This document shows, in pieces, positions 25,380-34,763 of a stretch of DNA of 64,000 nt; positions within the stretch are counted from its first letter, which is position 1, and each line of letters opens with the position of its first letter. The position numbers and the translations under genes are program-made. This DNA comes from an uncultured Acetatifactor sp. (GTDB taxonomy: Bacteria > Bacillota > Clostridia > Lachnospirales > Lachnospiraceae), in NCBI GenBank assembly GCA_947624245.1, contig CANQJL010000008.1, positions 1 through 64,000 of the forward strand. Reading direction: 5' to 3'. A model generated the notes under the pieces. That model made no database searches. It was not told the DNA's origin and saw only the letters and a list, made by a program, of their open reading frames with translations.

Positions 25380-25715
25380 ATGGAGTTATCGGCAATTACA
25401 GGATTGATGGGGGTAGGCAGAGCCGCTTCTTCGGACGCGGTCTCTCTGACGGGCACACTGGCAGAGAAGGACGAGAAGACGAGCGGCACGCTGTTCGACT
25501 CCATTCTGAACACTGCCATTGACAATATTAAGACTACCAACAGCTATCTGTCGGATGCGGAGGACGAGGAGATCAAGTTCGCTCTGGGGGAGACGGAGAA
25601 TACCCATGACCTGATGATCTCCCTGCAGAAGGCATCTACGGCTCTTCAATACACGGTGGCGGTCCGCGACAGGCTTCTGGAGGCCTACAGGGAAATCATG
25701 CAGATGCAGATTTAG
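25380..25715 (+). CDS. fliE: Flagellar hook-basal body complex protein FliE
   Basis: Small rod adaptor that links the MS ring to the rod and is the first exported substrate. 111 residues; the C-terminal half carries the family pattern FALGETENTHDLMISLQKA, then ALQYTVAVRDRLLEAYREI and MQMQI (written in pieces). The N-terminal half is variable. Strong ribosome site CGGAGGAAAC directly upstream. Position between flgC and fliF is conserved. Confidence 0.95.
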   Translation: MELSAITGLMGVGRAASSDAVSLTGTLAEKDEKTSGTLFDSILNTAIDNIKTTNSYLSDAEDEEIKFALGETENTHDLMISLQKASTALQYTVAVRDRLLEAYREIMQMQI

Positions 25716-25757
25716 CGCCGCGCTCTGCGGAGACTAAACTACTAAGGGAGAAGTACC

Positions 25758-27371
25758 ATGATTGACAGGCTGAAAGAATTAGCGGCAAAAATTTTGGCAT
25801 GGTGGAACAAATTTACCGCCAAGCAGAAAACGATCATCGTCTCGATCACCGCTGTGGTGATCTTCACTTTTGCGATTATCATATACGTCTTTTCGCGACC
25901 CAAGTACATAGAATTGAGGACATGTGAGAATTCCACCGAGGCGGCCAAGGTGATAAGCATTCTGGACGGCGCCGGCATCAGGCACAAGGAGTCTGACGAT
26001 CTTCTGATCATTCAGGTGGAGCAGAGCCAGCAGACTCTGGCAAGGTATGCGCTGGCATCGTCGGGCTATACGTCCAACAACCCGCAGCTCTCGGACTTCA
26101 TGGATACCAGCATGTCTACCACGGCTTCCGACAGGGAGAGACAGTACAAGGAGTTCATGGAGGCTCAGCTGGAGGACACCCTGTCCGTGATCGGCGTTGT
26201 GGATTCCGCCCAGGTCATTCTTGATATCCCGCCCCAGAACGGTACGCTGGCCGCCGAGCAGGAGGAAAGCTCGGCTTATATCCAGCTGACCCTGAACGGG
26301 CCCATTTCCGATTCCAACTCGGCCGCCATGGCGAAGGCTGCGGCCACCTGTCTTGGCAACCCCACCACGGCCAATATCACCATCTTGGATCAGGACGGCA
26401 ATATCCTTTTTGCGGGCGGCGACGATTATACCACCGCAGGCGCGGCGCACTCCATTCTGGAGCTGCAGAACCAGGCCGAGTCCATGGTGGCGAACCAGGT
26501 GAAGAAGGCGCTCCTCGGCACCAACCAGTTCCGTCAGGTCACCGTGGTGAGCCATCTGCAGATGGACTACGCAGAATACGAGAAGACGATACACGAGTAT
26601 TATGCCAATGAGGGCTACACCGAGGGCCTGCACGCCGAGATTAGAGATTACGAGAGCGAGAGCACCGGCGGCACCGGAGGACCTCCCGGAACCGATTCCA
26701 ACGACGACGACAACAATAACAATACATATGTATGGCAGGACTACAATAATACGGAGTCCAGCACCACGGAGCGGGAAGAGCTGTTTCTACCCAACGAAAG
26801 CATCGAGACCCGCAATATCCTTGCGGGCAGCATCGTCTATGACGATTCCTCCATCGCCGTGGCCCTGATCTCCCACAGGGAATACCATGAGGAGAGCGTC
26901 CGGCGGCAGGGACTTTTGGACGGCGGCCTCACATGGGAGGAATTCAAGGACAATAACGGGGCGGATATCCTGCTGGAGGTGGACGACGGCCTGTACGATA
27001 TGGTGGCCAACGCCACGGGCATCAGCCGGGACAGGATCAGTATCGTCGCCTACGAGACGCCCGTCTTCTACGACAGGGAGGGGTGGTCCGCGGGCGATAC
27101 CAACATGCTCGTCAGCGTGCTGATGCTCCTTTTGATTCTGGGACTTCTGGCGTTCGTGGTGCTTCGCAGTATGCGCGCAAAGAAGAGCAGCGAGGAGGAA
27201 GAGGAGCTGTCCGTGGAAAATATGCTCCAGTCCACCGCGGAGAGCACTCTGGAGGACATCGATCTGGAGAGCAAGTCCGAGACGCGCCTGTTGATCGAGA
27301 GATTTGTAGACGAAAATCCGGAGGCGGCGGCGAATCTGCTCCGCAACTGGCTGAACGAGGATTGGGACTAG
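25758..27371 (+). CDS. fliF: Flagellar MS-ring protein FliF
   Basis: Forms the membrane ring that carries the switch and houses the export gate. 537 residues with two transmembrane helices (about 27-47 and 442-463) around a large outer domain with ring-building motifs (the N-terminal part resembles YscJ). An Asp/Asn-rich low-complexity insertion lies near residues 315-335 (DSNDDDNNNN). The C-terminal cytoplasmic tail ends with FVDENPEAAANLLRNWL, the FliG-binding segment. RBS AAGGGAGAAG. Confidence 0.96.
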   Translation: MIDRLKELAAKILAWWNKFTAKQKTIIVSITAVVIFTFAIIIYVFSRPKYIELRTCENSTEAAKVISILDGAGIRHKESDDLLIIQVEQSQQTLARYALASSGYTSNNPQLSDFMDTSMSTTASDRERQYKEFMEAQLEDTLSVIGVVDSAQVILDIPPQNGTLAAEQEESSAYIQLTLNGPISDSNSAAMAKAAATCLGNPTTANITILDQDGNILFAGGDDYTTAGAAHSILELQNQAESMVANQVKKALLGTNQFRQVTVVSHLQMDYAEYEKTIHEYYANEGYTEGLHAEIRDYESESTGGTGGPPGTDSNDDDNNNNTYVWQDYNNTESSTTEREELFLPNESIETRNILAGSIVYDDSSIAVALISHREYHEESVRRQGLLDGGLTWEEFKDNNGADILLEVDDGLYDMVANATGISRDRISIVAYETPVFYDREGWSAGDTNMLVSVLMLLLILGLLAFVVLRSMRAKKSSEEEEELSVENMLQSTAESTLEDIDLESKSETRLLIERFVDENPEAAANLLRNWLNEDWD

Positions 27372-27396
27372 GTCCCGCAGGAAATGAGGTGCAGAT

Positions 27397-28419
27397 ATGC
27401 CTAGAGGGTCCATGAAAGACGAACCTATCAAGGGAGCGCAGAAGGCGGCCATTCTTCTGATCGCTCTGGGACCGGAGAGATCCGCCGGAATATTCAAACA
27501 TCTGAAGGAGGAGGAGATCGAGGAGCTGACGCTGGAGATTGCCAATACCCGAAGCGTGACGCCGCAGGTAAAGGACGAGGTGATCAACGAGTTCTATGAG
27601 GTATGTCTTGCGCAGCAATACATTGCGGAGGGCGGTATCGGTTACGCGAAGGATCTGCTGGAGAAGGCGCTGGGCAGCGACAAGGCGCTGGATGTCATCA
27701 GCAAGCTGACGGCCTCCCTGCAGGTAAAGCCCTTCGAGTTTGTGCGAAAGACCGATGCAACGCAGCTGATCAACTTTATCCAGGACGAACACCCGCAGAC
27801 GATCGCTCTGATCCTCTCCTATCTGGCTCCGTCGCAGTCTGCCGTTATCCTTTCGGCCCTGACGCCCGACAGACAGGCGGATGTGGCCAGAAGAATCGCC
27901 GTGATGGACCGCACCAGCCCCGACGTGATCAAAGAGGTGGAGAAGGCGCTGGAGTCCAAGCTGGCAAGTCTGGTCAATCAGGACTACACCATTATCGGCG
28001 GCGTGGACGCGGTAGTGGAGATCTTGAACACCGTGGACCGCGGAACGGAGCGGCACATTATGGAGACGCTGGAGATCGAGGAGCCCGAGCTGGCAGACGA
28101 GATCAGAAAGAAGATGTTCGTGTTCGAAGATGTGCTCCTTCTGGACGACAGAGCCATTCAGCGTGTGCTGCGTGACGTGGACAACAACGATCTGGCAATC
28201 GCTCTGAAGGGCGCAAACGAGCAGGTACAGAACGCGATCTTCGGAAACCTGTCCAAGCGTCTTGCCGTTATGATCAAGGAGGATATGGAATTTATGGGCC
28301 CTGTCCGCATGAAAGATGTGGAGGAGGCACAGCAGAAGATCGTAAATATTATCAGAAAGCTGGAGGATTCCGGTGAGATTGTGATCTCCAGAGGCGGAGG
28401 TGACGAGATCGTTGTCTAG
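27397..28419 (+). CDS. fliG: Flagellar motor switch protein FliG
   Basis: Rotor protein that touches both FliF and the MotA stator, converting ion flow into torque. 340 residues with the N-terminal FliF-binding domain (AQKAAILLIALGPERSAGIF), the middle EHPQ motif (DEHPQTIALILSYL, about 130-143) used for FliM contact, and the C-terminal torque domain with charged residues around DDRAIQRVLRDVDNNDLAIAL (split: DDRAIQRVLRD and VDNNDLAIAL). Length is normal. Its 3' end overlaps fliH by 8 bp. Confidence 0.97.
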   Translation: MPRGSMKDEPIKGAQKAAILLIALGPERSAGIFKHLKEEEIEELTLEIANTRSVTPQVKDEVINEFYEVCLAQQYIAEGGIGYAKDLLEKALGSDKALDVISKLTASLQVKPFEFVRKTDATQLINFIQDEHPQTIALILSYLAPSQSAVILSALTPDRQADVARRIAVMDRTSPDVIKEVEKALESKLASLVNQDYTIIGGVDAVVEILNTVDRGTERHIMETLEIEEPELADEIRKKMFVFEDVLLLDDRAIQRVLRDVDNNDLAIALKGANEQVQNAIFGNLSKRLAVMIKEDMEFMGPVRMKDVEEAQQKIVNIIRKLEDSGEIVISRGGGDEIVV

Positions 28420-29251
28420 GAATCTGGTAAAGCAAATATTTGCGGTGGAGGCAGACGAGGCCCGGGTCATAGACACCAACGAGCTGGTCCGCCGCCGTAT
28501 GGAAAGCGCTCCGGAGAACGTGGCAGCGACGCAGAACGACGGTTTTTCCTCGGGTCTGAATGCGGAGGAGATAGAGGTCCCTCAGGACGGGGAGGAGCCC
28601 GCCGGCAATGTGATAAAGGCGGGCGAGGACGCCGGCGCTCTCCTGGAGCATGCGCAGGAGGAGGCCGAGGCCGTTCTCGAGAAGGCCAGGGCGGAGGCGG
28701 AACGCATTGTGGCGGAGGCGAAGAAGCAGGCCGAGAGTGAGAAGGCCGCCGTCATGGAGTATGCCAAAAAGCAGGGATATGAGGAGGGGCGCGCCGGGGC
28801 GATGGCCGAGGTGGAGACCGCAAGGCAGGAATTTCAGGGACAGCTCCGCAAGATGGAGGAGGAGTACCAGAATCAGATCGACGAGCTGGAGCCCCGTTTC
28901 GTAGATGCCATCACCGCCGCATACGAGCACATCTTTCAGGTGGACTTAAGCTCCGACCGCGATGTACTGATGCATCTGATCTATAACACCATGCGCAGGG
29001 TGGAGGGAGGACACACCTATCTGATCCATGTCTCAAAGGAGGACTACGCATATGTGGAGGAGCAGAAGCAGCAGCTCACAAGCGGCGTGGTCTCCGGCTC
29101 CGACACGGTGGACGTGCTGGAGGATATCACGCTGGGAAAGAACGAGTGCATGATAGAGACGGAAAACGGTATCTTCGACTGCGGCCTCGGGACGCAGCTC
29201 GCGGAATTGAAGAAAAAACTGATGCTGTTGGCATGGTCCGGGGAGGAATAA
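28412..29251 (+). CDS. fliH: Flagellar assembly protein FliH (export ATPase regulator)
   Basis: FliH dimerises, binds FliI and restrains its ATPase while linking it to the C-ring. The protein is 279 residues from TTG 28412. N-terminal SRNLVKQIFAVEADEARVI is followed by a long Glu/Ala-rich coiled coil (about 65-165, many AEAERIVAEAKKQAE-like heptads) and a globular C-terminal domain. TTG 28412 is chosen because GGAGG (28396-28400) lies 11 bases before it; GTG 28400 overlaps that ribosome site and is unlikely. Overlap with fliG implies coupled translation. Confidence 0.9.
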   Translation: MSRNLVKQIFAVEADEARVIDTNELVRRRMESAPENVAATQNDGFSSGLNAEEIEVPQDGEEPAGNVIKAGEDAGALLEHAQEEAEAVLEKARAEAERIVAEAKKQAESEKAAVMEYAKKQGYEEGRAGAMAEVETARQEFQGQLRKMEEEYQNQIDELEPRFVDAITAAYEHIFQVDLSSDRDVLMHLIYNTMRRVEGGHTYLIHVSKEDYAYVEEQKQQLTSGVVSGSDTVDVLEDITLGKNECMIETENGIFDCGLGTQLAELKKKLMLLAWSGEE

Positions 29252-29255
29252 GGAC

Positions 29256-30581
29256 TTGCGCAGAGCCGTGATAGATTTTGAAAAGTATAAGACAGTGCTG
29301 GAGCAGAGCTTTATCCGCAGAATGGGAAAGGTCGTGAACGTGGTGGGCCTCACCATCGAGTCGGCGGGGCCGGACGCGAAGCTGGGCGACGTCTGCAGGA
29401 TTTTTCCGGAGGGCGACGACAGACGGCCGGTCATGGCGGAGGTGGTGGGCTTCAAGGATAAGAAGACCCTGCTGATGCCCTATGATTCCGTGGACGGCAT
29501 CGGTCTGGGGAGCATTGTGGAGAACACCGGCGTTCCCCTGCGCGTGACGGTCTGCGACGGTCTGCTGGGAAAGACCCTGGACGGATTGGGACGGCCCGTG
29601 GACGGGACGGAGCCTGTGGGAGTTCCCTATCCCGTGGAGGCGTCGCCGCCGGACCCCATGAGCAGGGCCATCATCGACACCGTGCTGCCGCTGGGCGTAA
29701 AGGCGGTGGACGGCATGATCACCGTGGGAAAGGGGCAGCGTATCGGCATCTTTGCGGGCTCCGGCGTCGGAAAATCGACCCTGATGGGTATGTTTGCAAG
29801 GAATACCAAGGCGGACATCAACGTGATCGCTCTGATTGGAGAGCGGGGACGTGAGGTTCGGGAATTTATAGAGAGAGATCTGGGCGAGGAGGGCATGAAG
29901 CGCTCCGTGGTGGTGGTGGCCACCTCGGACCGGCCGGCTCTGGAGCGCAACAAGGCGGCGAAGACCGCCACGGCCATCGCGGAATATTTCAGGGATCAGG
30001 GCAAGGACGTGCTGCTGATGATGGATTCCCTGACGAGATTTTCCATGGCACAGAGAGAGATCGGCCTGGCAAGCGGAGAACCTCCCGTGAGCAGGGGCTA
30101 TCCGCCCAGCGTATACTCCGAGATGCCGAAGCTTCTGGAGCGGGCGGGCTGTGCACAGAAGGGATCCATCACGGGACTGTACACGGTGCTGGTGGACGGC
30201 GACGATTTCAATGAGCCCATCACCGACACGGCCCGAAGCATACTGGACGGTCACATCATGCTGGACAGAAAGCTGGGGCATAAGAACCATTATCCGGCCA
30301 TCGATATCCTGCAGAGCATTTCCAGGTGCATGAGCCAGATCGCCGCAAAGGAGCACAAGCAGGCCGCGAGCAGGCTAAAGACCGTGCTGGCTACATACAA
30401 CGAGGCGGAGGATCTGATCAATATCGGCGCGTACAAGAGCGGGAGCAATCCGGCCATCGACTACGCCATTACCAAGATCGACGCCGTGAACGCTTTCCTG
30501 TGTCAGGAGACCGATGAAAAATTCGATTTTGAGACCAGCGTGGAGATGCTGCAGGCGCTTTTTGCCGGCGACGCGGTCTGA
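29256..30581 (+). CDS. fliI: Flagellum-specific export ATPase FliI
   Basis: Hexameric ATPase related to F1-beta that energises type III export with the proton motive force. 441 residues; Walker A GSGVGKST (about 169-176), Walker B LLMMDSLTRF (about 250-259) and EPPVSRGYPPSVYSE follow the family closely. Start is TTG 29256, nine bases after GGGAGG, with GTG 29268 as an in-frame alternative. It lies 4 bp after fliH. Confidence 0.97.
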   Translation: MRRAVIDFEKYKTVLEQSFIRRMGKVVNVVGLTIESAGPDAKLGDVCRIFPEGDDRRPVMAEVVGFKDKKTLLMPYDSVDGIGLGSIVENTGVPLRVTVCDGLLGKTLDGLGRPVDGTEPVGVPYPVEASPPDPMSRAIIDTVLPLGVKAVDGMITVGKGQRIGIFAGSGVGKSTLMGMFARNTKADINVIALIGERGREVREFIERDLGEEGMKRSVVVVATSDRPALERNKAAKTATAIAEYFRDQGKDVLLMMDSLTRFSMAQREIGLASGEPPVSRGYPPSVYSEMPKLLERAGCAQKGSITGLYTVLVDGDDFNEPITDTARSILDGHIMLDRKLGHKNHYPAIDILQSISRCMSQIAAKEHKQAASRLKTVLATYNEAEDLINIGAYKSGSNPAIDYAITKIDAVNAFLCQETDEKFDFETSVEMLQALFAGDAV

Positions 30582-30642
30582 GCGGGCCGGCTGAGAGGCA
30601 TATTCGGGCGCAGAGTGATCTTACGGGCAGGAGGTAGGCTTT

Positions 30643-31116
30643 ATGGCGCGATTCCGCTATTCCATGCAGAGTATTCTGGATATAAAATACAAGATGGAAA
30701 CGCAGGCGAAGGAGGAGTTCTCCGCCGCCAGAGCGGCTTTGGACCGCGAGGAGGAGAAGCTTGCGCTTTTGATCGAACGGAAAAAAAGCTATGAGAGGAA
30801 AGCCGCCGAGCTCTTGTCCGGCGTCCTGAACGTGCGGGAAATAGAGGAGAACGAGACGGCCATCATGAGTATGGACGGCTTTATCGAGGAACAGCGCCGG
30901 CAGGTGGCCGCGGCCGCACAGAAGCTGGAGCGCGCGCGGGAGAAGCTCACAGAGGTGATGAAGGAGCGCAAGACCCACGAGAATCTGAAGGAGAAGGCCT
31001 TCGGTCAGTTCCTGCAGGAGGAGAACCGGCGGGAGAGCAAGGAGGTCGACGAGCTGACCAGCTATGTGTACGGACAGCGCAGGAGCAGGGAGCGCAGGGA
31101 CGGTATGCCTGTGTAG
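30643..31116 (+). CDS. fliJ: Flagellar export protein FliJ
   Basis: Central stalk-like coiled-coil protein of the export ATPase that promotes FliI hexamer formation and export chaperone recycling. 157 residues, nearly all helical and charged, starting MARFRYSMQSILDIKYKMET, which is the usual FliJ opening (F-x-x-x-L-x-x-I-L). The conserved position after fliI supports the call more than sequence does, because FliJ is poorly conserved. RBS GGAGGTAGG. Confidence 0.88.
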   Translation: MARFRYSMQSILDIKYKMETQAKEEFSAARAALDREEEKLALLIERKKSYERKAAELLSGVLNVREIEENETAIMSMDGFIEEQRRQVAAAAQKLERAREKLTEVMKERKTHENLKEKAFGQFLQEENRRESKEVDELTSYVYGQRRSRERRDGMPV

Positions 31117-31176
31117 ACGGCGGAGAACGGAAGGCGTAAAGGCCCGTGAGGTGCAAAGCGGCGGGAGAGGAATGTT

Positions 31177-32052
31177 ATGGCGAAAGAATTGACTGCACAG
31201 GAGCAGGCGGCAAAGGCCGAAAAGGCCAGAATAGAAAATGAGAAAAAGCAGCTGAAAAAGGAGCAGAAGGACCAGCGCAAGGAGGCGAAGCGCCGCGCCA
31301 AGGAGATCGCGAAGCAGGAGGCGGAGCTGGATACGGACGAGGAGGGGAACGGTTTTGTGACCTTTATCGCCACCGTCTTTATCGTGATCCTGTGGCTTGC
31401 GGTGATCTGCGTGATCGTCAAGCTGGACATCGGCGGGTTCGGAAGCTCCGTGCTGACGCCCATACTGAAGGACGTTCCTGTCCTGAACAAGATACTTCCC
31501 GGCGTCTCGCTGACGGAGACGAACGATCCCGCCGGCTACGGCGGATATTCCAGCCTGCAGGAGGCCGTGGATTATATCAAGGAGCTGGAGAGAGAGGTGG
31601 AGAGCCTGCAGATCGAATCCGGCTCAAAGGACACGGAGCTGGAAAGCCTTCGGGCGGAGGTGAACCGGCTGAAGGAATTCGAGAGCGCCCAGGTGGAGTT
31701 CCAGCGGATTCAGCAGGAGTTCTACGAGGAGGTCGTGTACGCCGAAAAGGGCCCCGGCGCGGAGGAGTACAGGAAGTGGTACGAGGAGATGAACCCCGCC
31801 ACCGCGGAGTCCATCTACAGGCAGGTGGTGGTCCAGCTGGAGGAGAGCGCGGAGTTTCAGACGTACGCGCAGACCTTCGCGGAGATGAAGCCCAAGGAGG
31901 CTGCCGGAGTGCTGGAACAGATGGGGGATAACATGGATCTGGCGGCGAGGATCATGAACACGCTGAATCCGGAGGACCGCGCAAAGATCATGGACCAGAT
32001 GGACGACGCCTTTGCGGCACGACTTTCAAAAATTATGGATCCCGAGTCTTAA
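31177..32052 (+). CDS. motE: MotE/YlxF-like membrane coiled-coil protein
   Basis: 291 residues. A strongly charged Lys/Glu/Arg N-terminal region (1-58) precedes one transmembrane helix (about 67-88), a loop, a coiled coil (about 125-180) and a C-terminal helical domain (about 215-285) with MKPKEAAGVLEQMGDNMDLA and LNPEDRAKIMDQM, resembling the N-domain of MgtE. This matches B. subtilis YlxF and the MotE family, which in other bacteria is a periplasmic chaperone for MotB stators. The place between fliJ and fliK is the YlxF position. Precise role here is inferred. Confidence 0.8.
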   Translation: MAKELTAQEQAAKAEKARIENEKKQLKKEQKDQRKEAKRRAKEIAKQEAELDTDEEGNGFVTFIATVFIVILWLAVICVIVKLDIGGFGSSVLTPILKDVPVLNKILPGVSLTETNDPAGYGGYSSLQEAVDYIKELEREVESLQIESGSKDTELESLRAEVNRLKEFESAQVEFQRIQQEFYEEVVYAEKGPGAEEYRKWYEEMNPATAESIYRQVVVQLEESAEFQTYAQTFAEMKPKEAAGVLEQMGDNMDLAARIMNTLNPEDRAKIMDQMDDAFAARLSKIMDPES

Positions 32053-32076
32053 GTATTGAACGGAATCGGCCGAAAT
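32050..32076 (+). promoter_or_regulatory. Candidate SigD-type promoter before fliK
   Basis: TAAG at 32050-32053 (overlapping the motE stop codon) and GCCGAAAT at 32069-32076 are 15 bp apart. The SigD consensus is TAAA-N15-GCCGATAT, so 10 of 12 consensus bases match. Start would be near 32083, 33 bp before fliK. It could boost fliK and later hook genes once SigD is free. Confidence 0.4.
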
Positions 32077-32115
32077 AAAACATGTACCTTGATAAATTAA
32101 GAAAGGAGGTCAGAC

Positions 32116-33489
32116 ATGACAAGTACACCTGTAAAGGATGTAGGTTCTGTCCTGAACAGTCTGGCGGCGGGAAGCGGTTCGAGAACCCAGGCCGGCGAAG
32201 GCTTTCAGAAGGTCCTGAACGGCCAGTCGGGAAAAGAGACGGCGGGCAGCGCCACAGAGGGTTCCAAGACGGCCGTGAAGAAGGCGCCCGGCGAATCGCT
32301 GAAGGCGAAGGACGACCATCTGGCAAGGATGGAAAGACAGAGCGCCGCAGATGCGGGAAAGACCGATGCGGATCGGCCGGAGGAGATACCGGAGGAAAAG
32401 CTGGAGCAGGTCATGGAGGTGCTCGGCACGGCAGCGGCGGAGATGATGCAGCAGATCGCGGACGTCTTCGGAGTGAGCGTGGAGGAAGTTCAGAGCACCA
32501 TGCAGGAGCTGGGTATGAATCCCTCGGATGTGCTGGACCAGAGCAAGCTGGGAGAGCTTCTTCTGCAGCTGGGAGGCGCCGAGAATTCTTACGCACTGGT
32601 CACTGACGGAGAGCTCTACGGACAGTATCGGGAGCTGATGACACAGCTTGAGGAGGTGCTGAACGAGGCCGGCGAGGAGCTGGAGATGGCACCGGAGCAG
32701 CTTGCGGAAGCGGTACAAAAGATGCCGGAGATATCCGTTCGGGAAATACCGGAGGAGATTTCGGACGAGACCGCGGATCACATGCAGATGCAGACGGACG
32801 CCCCCGAGGAGCCCGCAGCGGCGAACGCGGCGGATGGGCCCGCGGTACAGACCGCCGAGACCAAGGCTTTCGACGGGAATACCGAAGGCGGAGCGGAGAG
32901 CGGACAGAAGCAGGACGGCGCGGACAGAGGAGAGCATTCTCATCTTACGGCGCAGGATATCCGGCTGGATCAGTTCCAGGGAAGGTTCACCCCCGAGATA
33001 CAGCAGGCGCCGGAGCCGGAGGTCTGGAGCACGGATACTCAGGATATCATGAGACAGATCATGGACTACATGAGGATCCAGGTAAAGCCCGAAATGTCCA
33101 ACCTTGAGATGCAGCTTCACCCCGAGAGCTTGGGAACGCTGCAGATCCACATAGCTTCCAAGGGCGGCGTGGTGACGGCGAATTTTATCGCACAGAACGA
33201 TGCGGTCAAGGCGGCGCTTGAGAGCCAGATGGTCCAGCTGAGAGAGAATTTTGAACAGCAGGGCGTGAAGGTGGAGGCGATTGAGGTCACCGTTCAGGCA
33301 CATGCCTTTGAGAGAAATCTCGATCAGGGCAGAGGACAGAGCGGCGGACAGGAAGGACCTGCGAGAAGAACCAGGACCAGAAGAATCAATCTGAACGAGC
33401 CCCTTGAGCCGGAGAGCATGGAGGAGGAAGACACGCTGGCAGCCGAAATGATGGCAGCAAACGGCGGTCAGGTGGATTACATGGCATAG
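32116..33489 (+). CDS. fliK: Flagellar hook-length control protein FliK
   Basis: Exported ruler that measures the hook and switches export specificity through FlhB. 457 residues: a long variable region, acidic and Ala/Glu-rich, then the conserved C-terminal domain (about 310-400) with LEMQLHPESLGTLQIHI and LRENFEQQGVKVEAIEV, the typical FliK switch domain. The tail after residue 405 is basic (ARRTRTRRINL). Start ATG 32116 has AAAGGAGGTCAG, a very strong ribosome site, consistent with separate translation initiation after a 63-bp gap. Confidence 0.93.
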   Translation: MTSTPVKDVGSVLNSLAAGSGSRTQAGEGFQKVLNGQSGKETAGSATEGSKTAVKKAPGESLKAKDDHLARMERQSAADAGKTDADRPEEIPEEKLEQVMEVLGTAAAEMMQQIADVFGVSVEEVQSTMQELGMNPSDVLDQSKLGELLLQLGGAENSYALVTDGELYGQYRELMTQLEEVLNEAGEELEMAPEQLAEAVQKMPEISVREIPEEISDETADHMQMQTDAPEEPAAANAADGPAVQTAETKAFDGNTEGGAESGQKQDGADRGEHSHLTAQDIRLDQFQGRFTPEIQQAPEPEVWSTDTQDIMRQIMDYMRIQVKPEMSNLEMQLHPESLGTLQIHIASKGGVVTANFIAQNDAVKAALESQMVQLRENFEQQGVKVEAIEVTVQAHAFERNLDQGRGQSGGQEGPARRTRTRRINLNEPLEPESMEEEDTLAAEMMAANGGQVDYMA

Positions 33490-33524
33490 ACCGGCAAAGC
33501 AGGGAGAGAGAAAGGAGAATGTGA

Positions 33525-34325
33525 ATGGCATTAATGCAGCCCGTTGAGAACGGGAAAATCGTAGAGACAGAGTCTCAGAATTCTTTGAAGAACAAATCCG
33601 GCGCCAGCAATGACATGGACAGAGATACGTTCCTGCAGCTTCTGGTGGCGCAGATGAAGTATCAGGATCCGCTGGAGCCCACCTCCAACACCGAGTATAT
33701 CTCACAGTACGCACAGTTCTCACAGGTAGAACAGATGCAGAATATGGCGGCAAGCTCGGATCTGGCAAGAGCTACGTCTCTGGTAGGTCAGGAGGTCTAC
33801 ATCAAGACGACCACCTCTACCGGCGATACCAAATATGTACAGGGTCGTGTGGACTATGTGGTATATGAGAACGGCAAAGCTTATCTCTCCATCGACGAGC
33901 AGCTCTACTCTCTGGACGACCTTGACACCGTAGTCGACAAGACGTACAAGGACGCTTACGACAAGGCGTACGATCTCACGGTGAAGATGAACACCAAGCT
34001 GCCTGCTCTGGGCGGTGTGGACCTGACAGATGCGTCCGTCATCGATGAGCTGGAGGAGACCTACAACGGCATGAACGATTACGAGAAGAGCTTTCTTACG
34101 CAGGATACCGTGGATAGGCTGAAGAAGTACATCGAGAGGCTGAAGGAGGTACGTCTGGCCGCAGAGGAGAGCGAGAAGAATCAGGACACCGGCAATGTGG
34201 AGGAACCCGATGAAGATGGCGAAGGTACGGAAGAGACCGGCGGCGTAGAGGAAAGCGGCAATACCGGAAGCGGCGAGGACGGAGACGGAAGCGGCGGCAG
34301 CACGGAGGGTGCCGGAGAATCTTAA
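33525..34325 (+). CDS. flgD: Flagellar hook capping protein FlgD
   Basis: Scaffold at the tip of the growing hook. 266 residues. The conserved N-terminal region MDRDTFLQLLVAQMKYQDP, with PTSNTEYISQYAQFSQVEQ following, identifies FlgD (about 31-72). The middle has SLVGQEVYIKTT and a beta-rich segment. The last 65 residues are an acidic Glu/Gly/Ser low-complexity tail (for example EDGDGSGGSTEG), not part of the family core. Usual FlgD proteins are shorter or have an FnIII/tudor domain here. RBS AAAGGAG. Confidence 0.92.
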   Translation: MALMQPVENGKIVETESQNSLKNKSGASNDMDRDTFLQLLVAQMKYQDPLEPTSNTEYISQYAQFSQVEQMQNMAASSDLARATSLVGQEVYIKTTTSTGDTKYVQGRVDYVVYENGKAYLSIDEQLYSLDDLDTVVDKTYKDAYDKAYDLTVKMNTKLPALGGVDLTDASVIDELEETYNGMNDYEKSFLTQDTVDRLKKYIERLKEVRLAAEESEKNQDTGNVEEPDEDGEGTEETGGVEESGNTGSGEDGDGSGGSTEGAGES

Positions 34326-34341
34326 CGGAGGCTTGAGGAAA

Positions 34342-34743
34342 ATGGATGTTCAAAAAAACGCATACCTTTCCATAGAGCAGCTGACGGACCGATATCTGAG
34401 CGGAACCGGCAGGACGGAAGCCAAAAAGCCTGCGGACGGCATCTCCTTTCGGGAGATACTGGAGCAGAAGAGCGCACAGGAGACAGGAAAGGAACTTAAG
34501 TTTTCCAAACATGCGCTGGGGCGTCTGAGCGACCGCGACATCGAGCTGGACGAGGGACAGCTGAAACGGTTGAGCGAGGGAGCGAGAAAGGCGGACCAGA
34601 AGGGCATCAGAGAATCTCTTGTGATCGTAGATCAACTGGCATTTATCGTCAACGTGCCGAGCCGGACGGTAGTCACTGCAATGGACAGCACGCAGACAAC
34701 GGAAAACATATTCACCAATATCAACGGAGCGGTTATCGTATGA
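34342..34743 (+). CDS. Flagellar operon protein, TIGR02530 family
   Basis: 133 residues. The diagnostic central part is LKFSKHALGRLSDRDIEL followed by SLVIVDQLAFIVNVPSRTVVTA, which I recognise as the small flagellar operon family between flgD and flgE in Firmicutes and related phyla. Its job is not firmly known; a role in hook assembly or as an anti-cap/assembly factor would fit the location. ATG 34342 has GGAGG 12 bases upstream; an in-frame ATG at 34309 would extend back into flgD and is less likely. Confidence 0.85.
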   Translation: MDVQKNAYLSIEQLTDRYLSGTGRTEAKKPADGISFREILEQKSAQETGKELKFSKHALGRLSDRDIELDEGQLKRLSEGARKADQKGIRESLVIVDQLAFIVNVPSRTVVTAMDSTQTTENIFTNINGAVIV

Positions 34744-34763
34744 CCGGACCTTACAAGGAGGTC

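Noticed and set aside
28400..28411. GTG 28400 as fliH start
   Set aside because: It overlaps the GGAGG ribosome site, leaving none upstream for itself.
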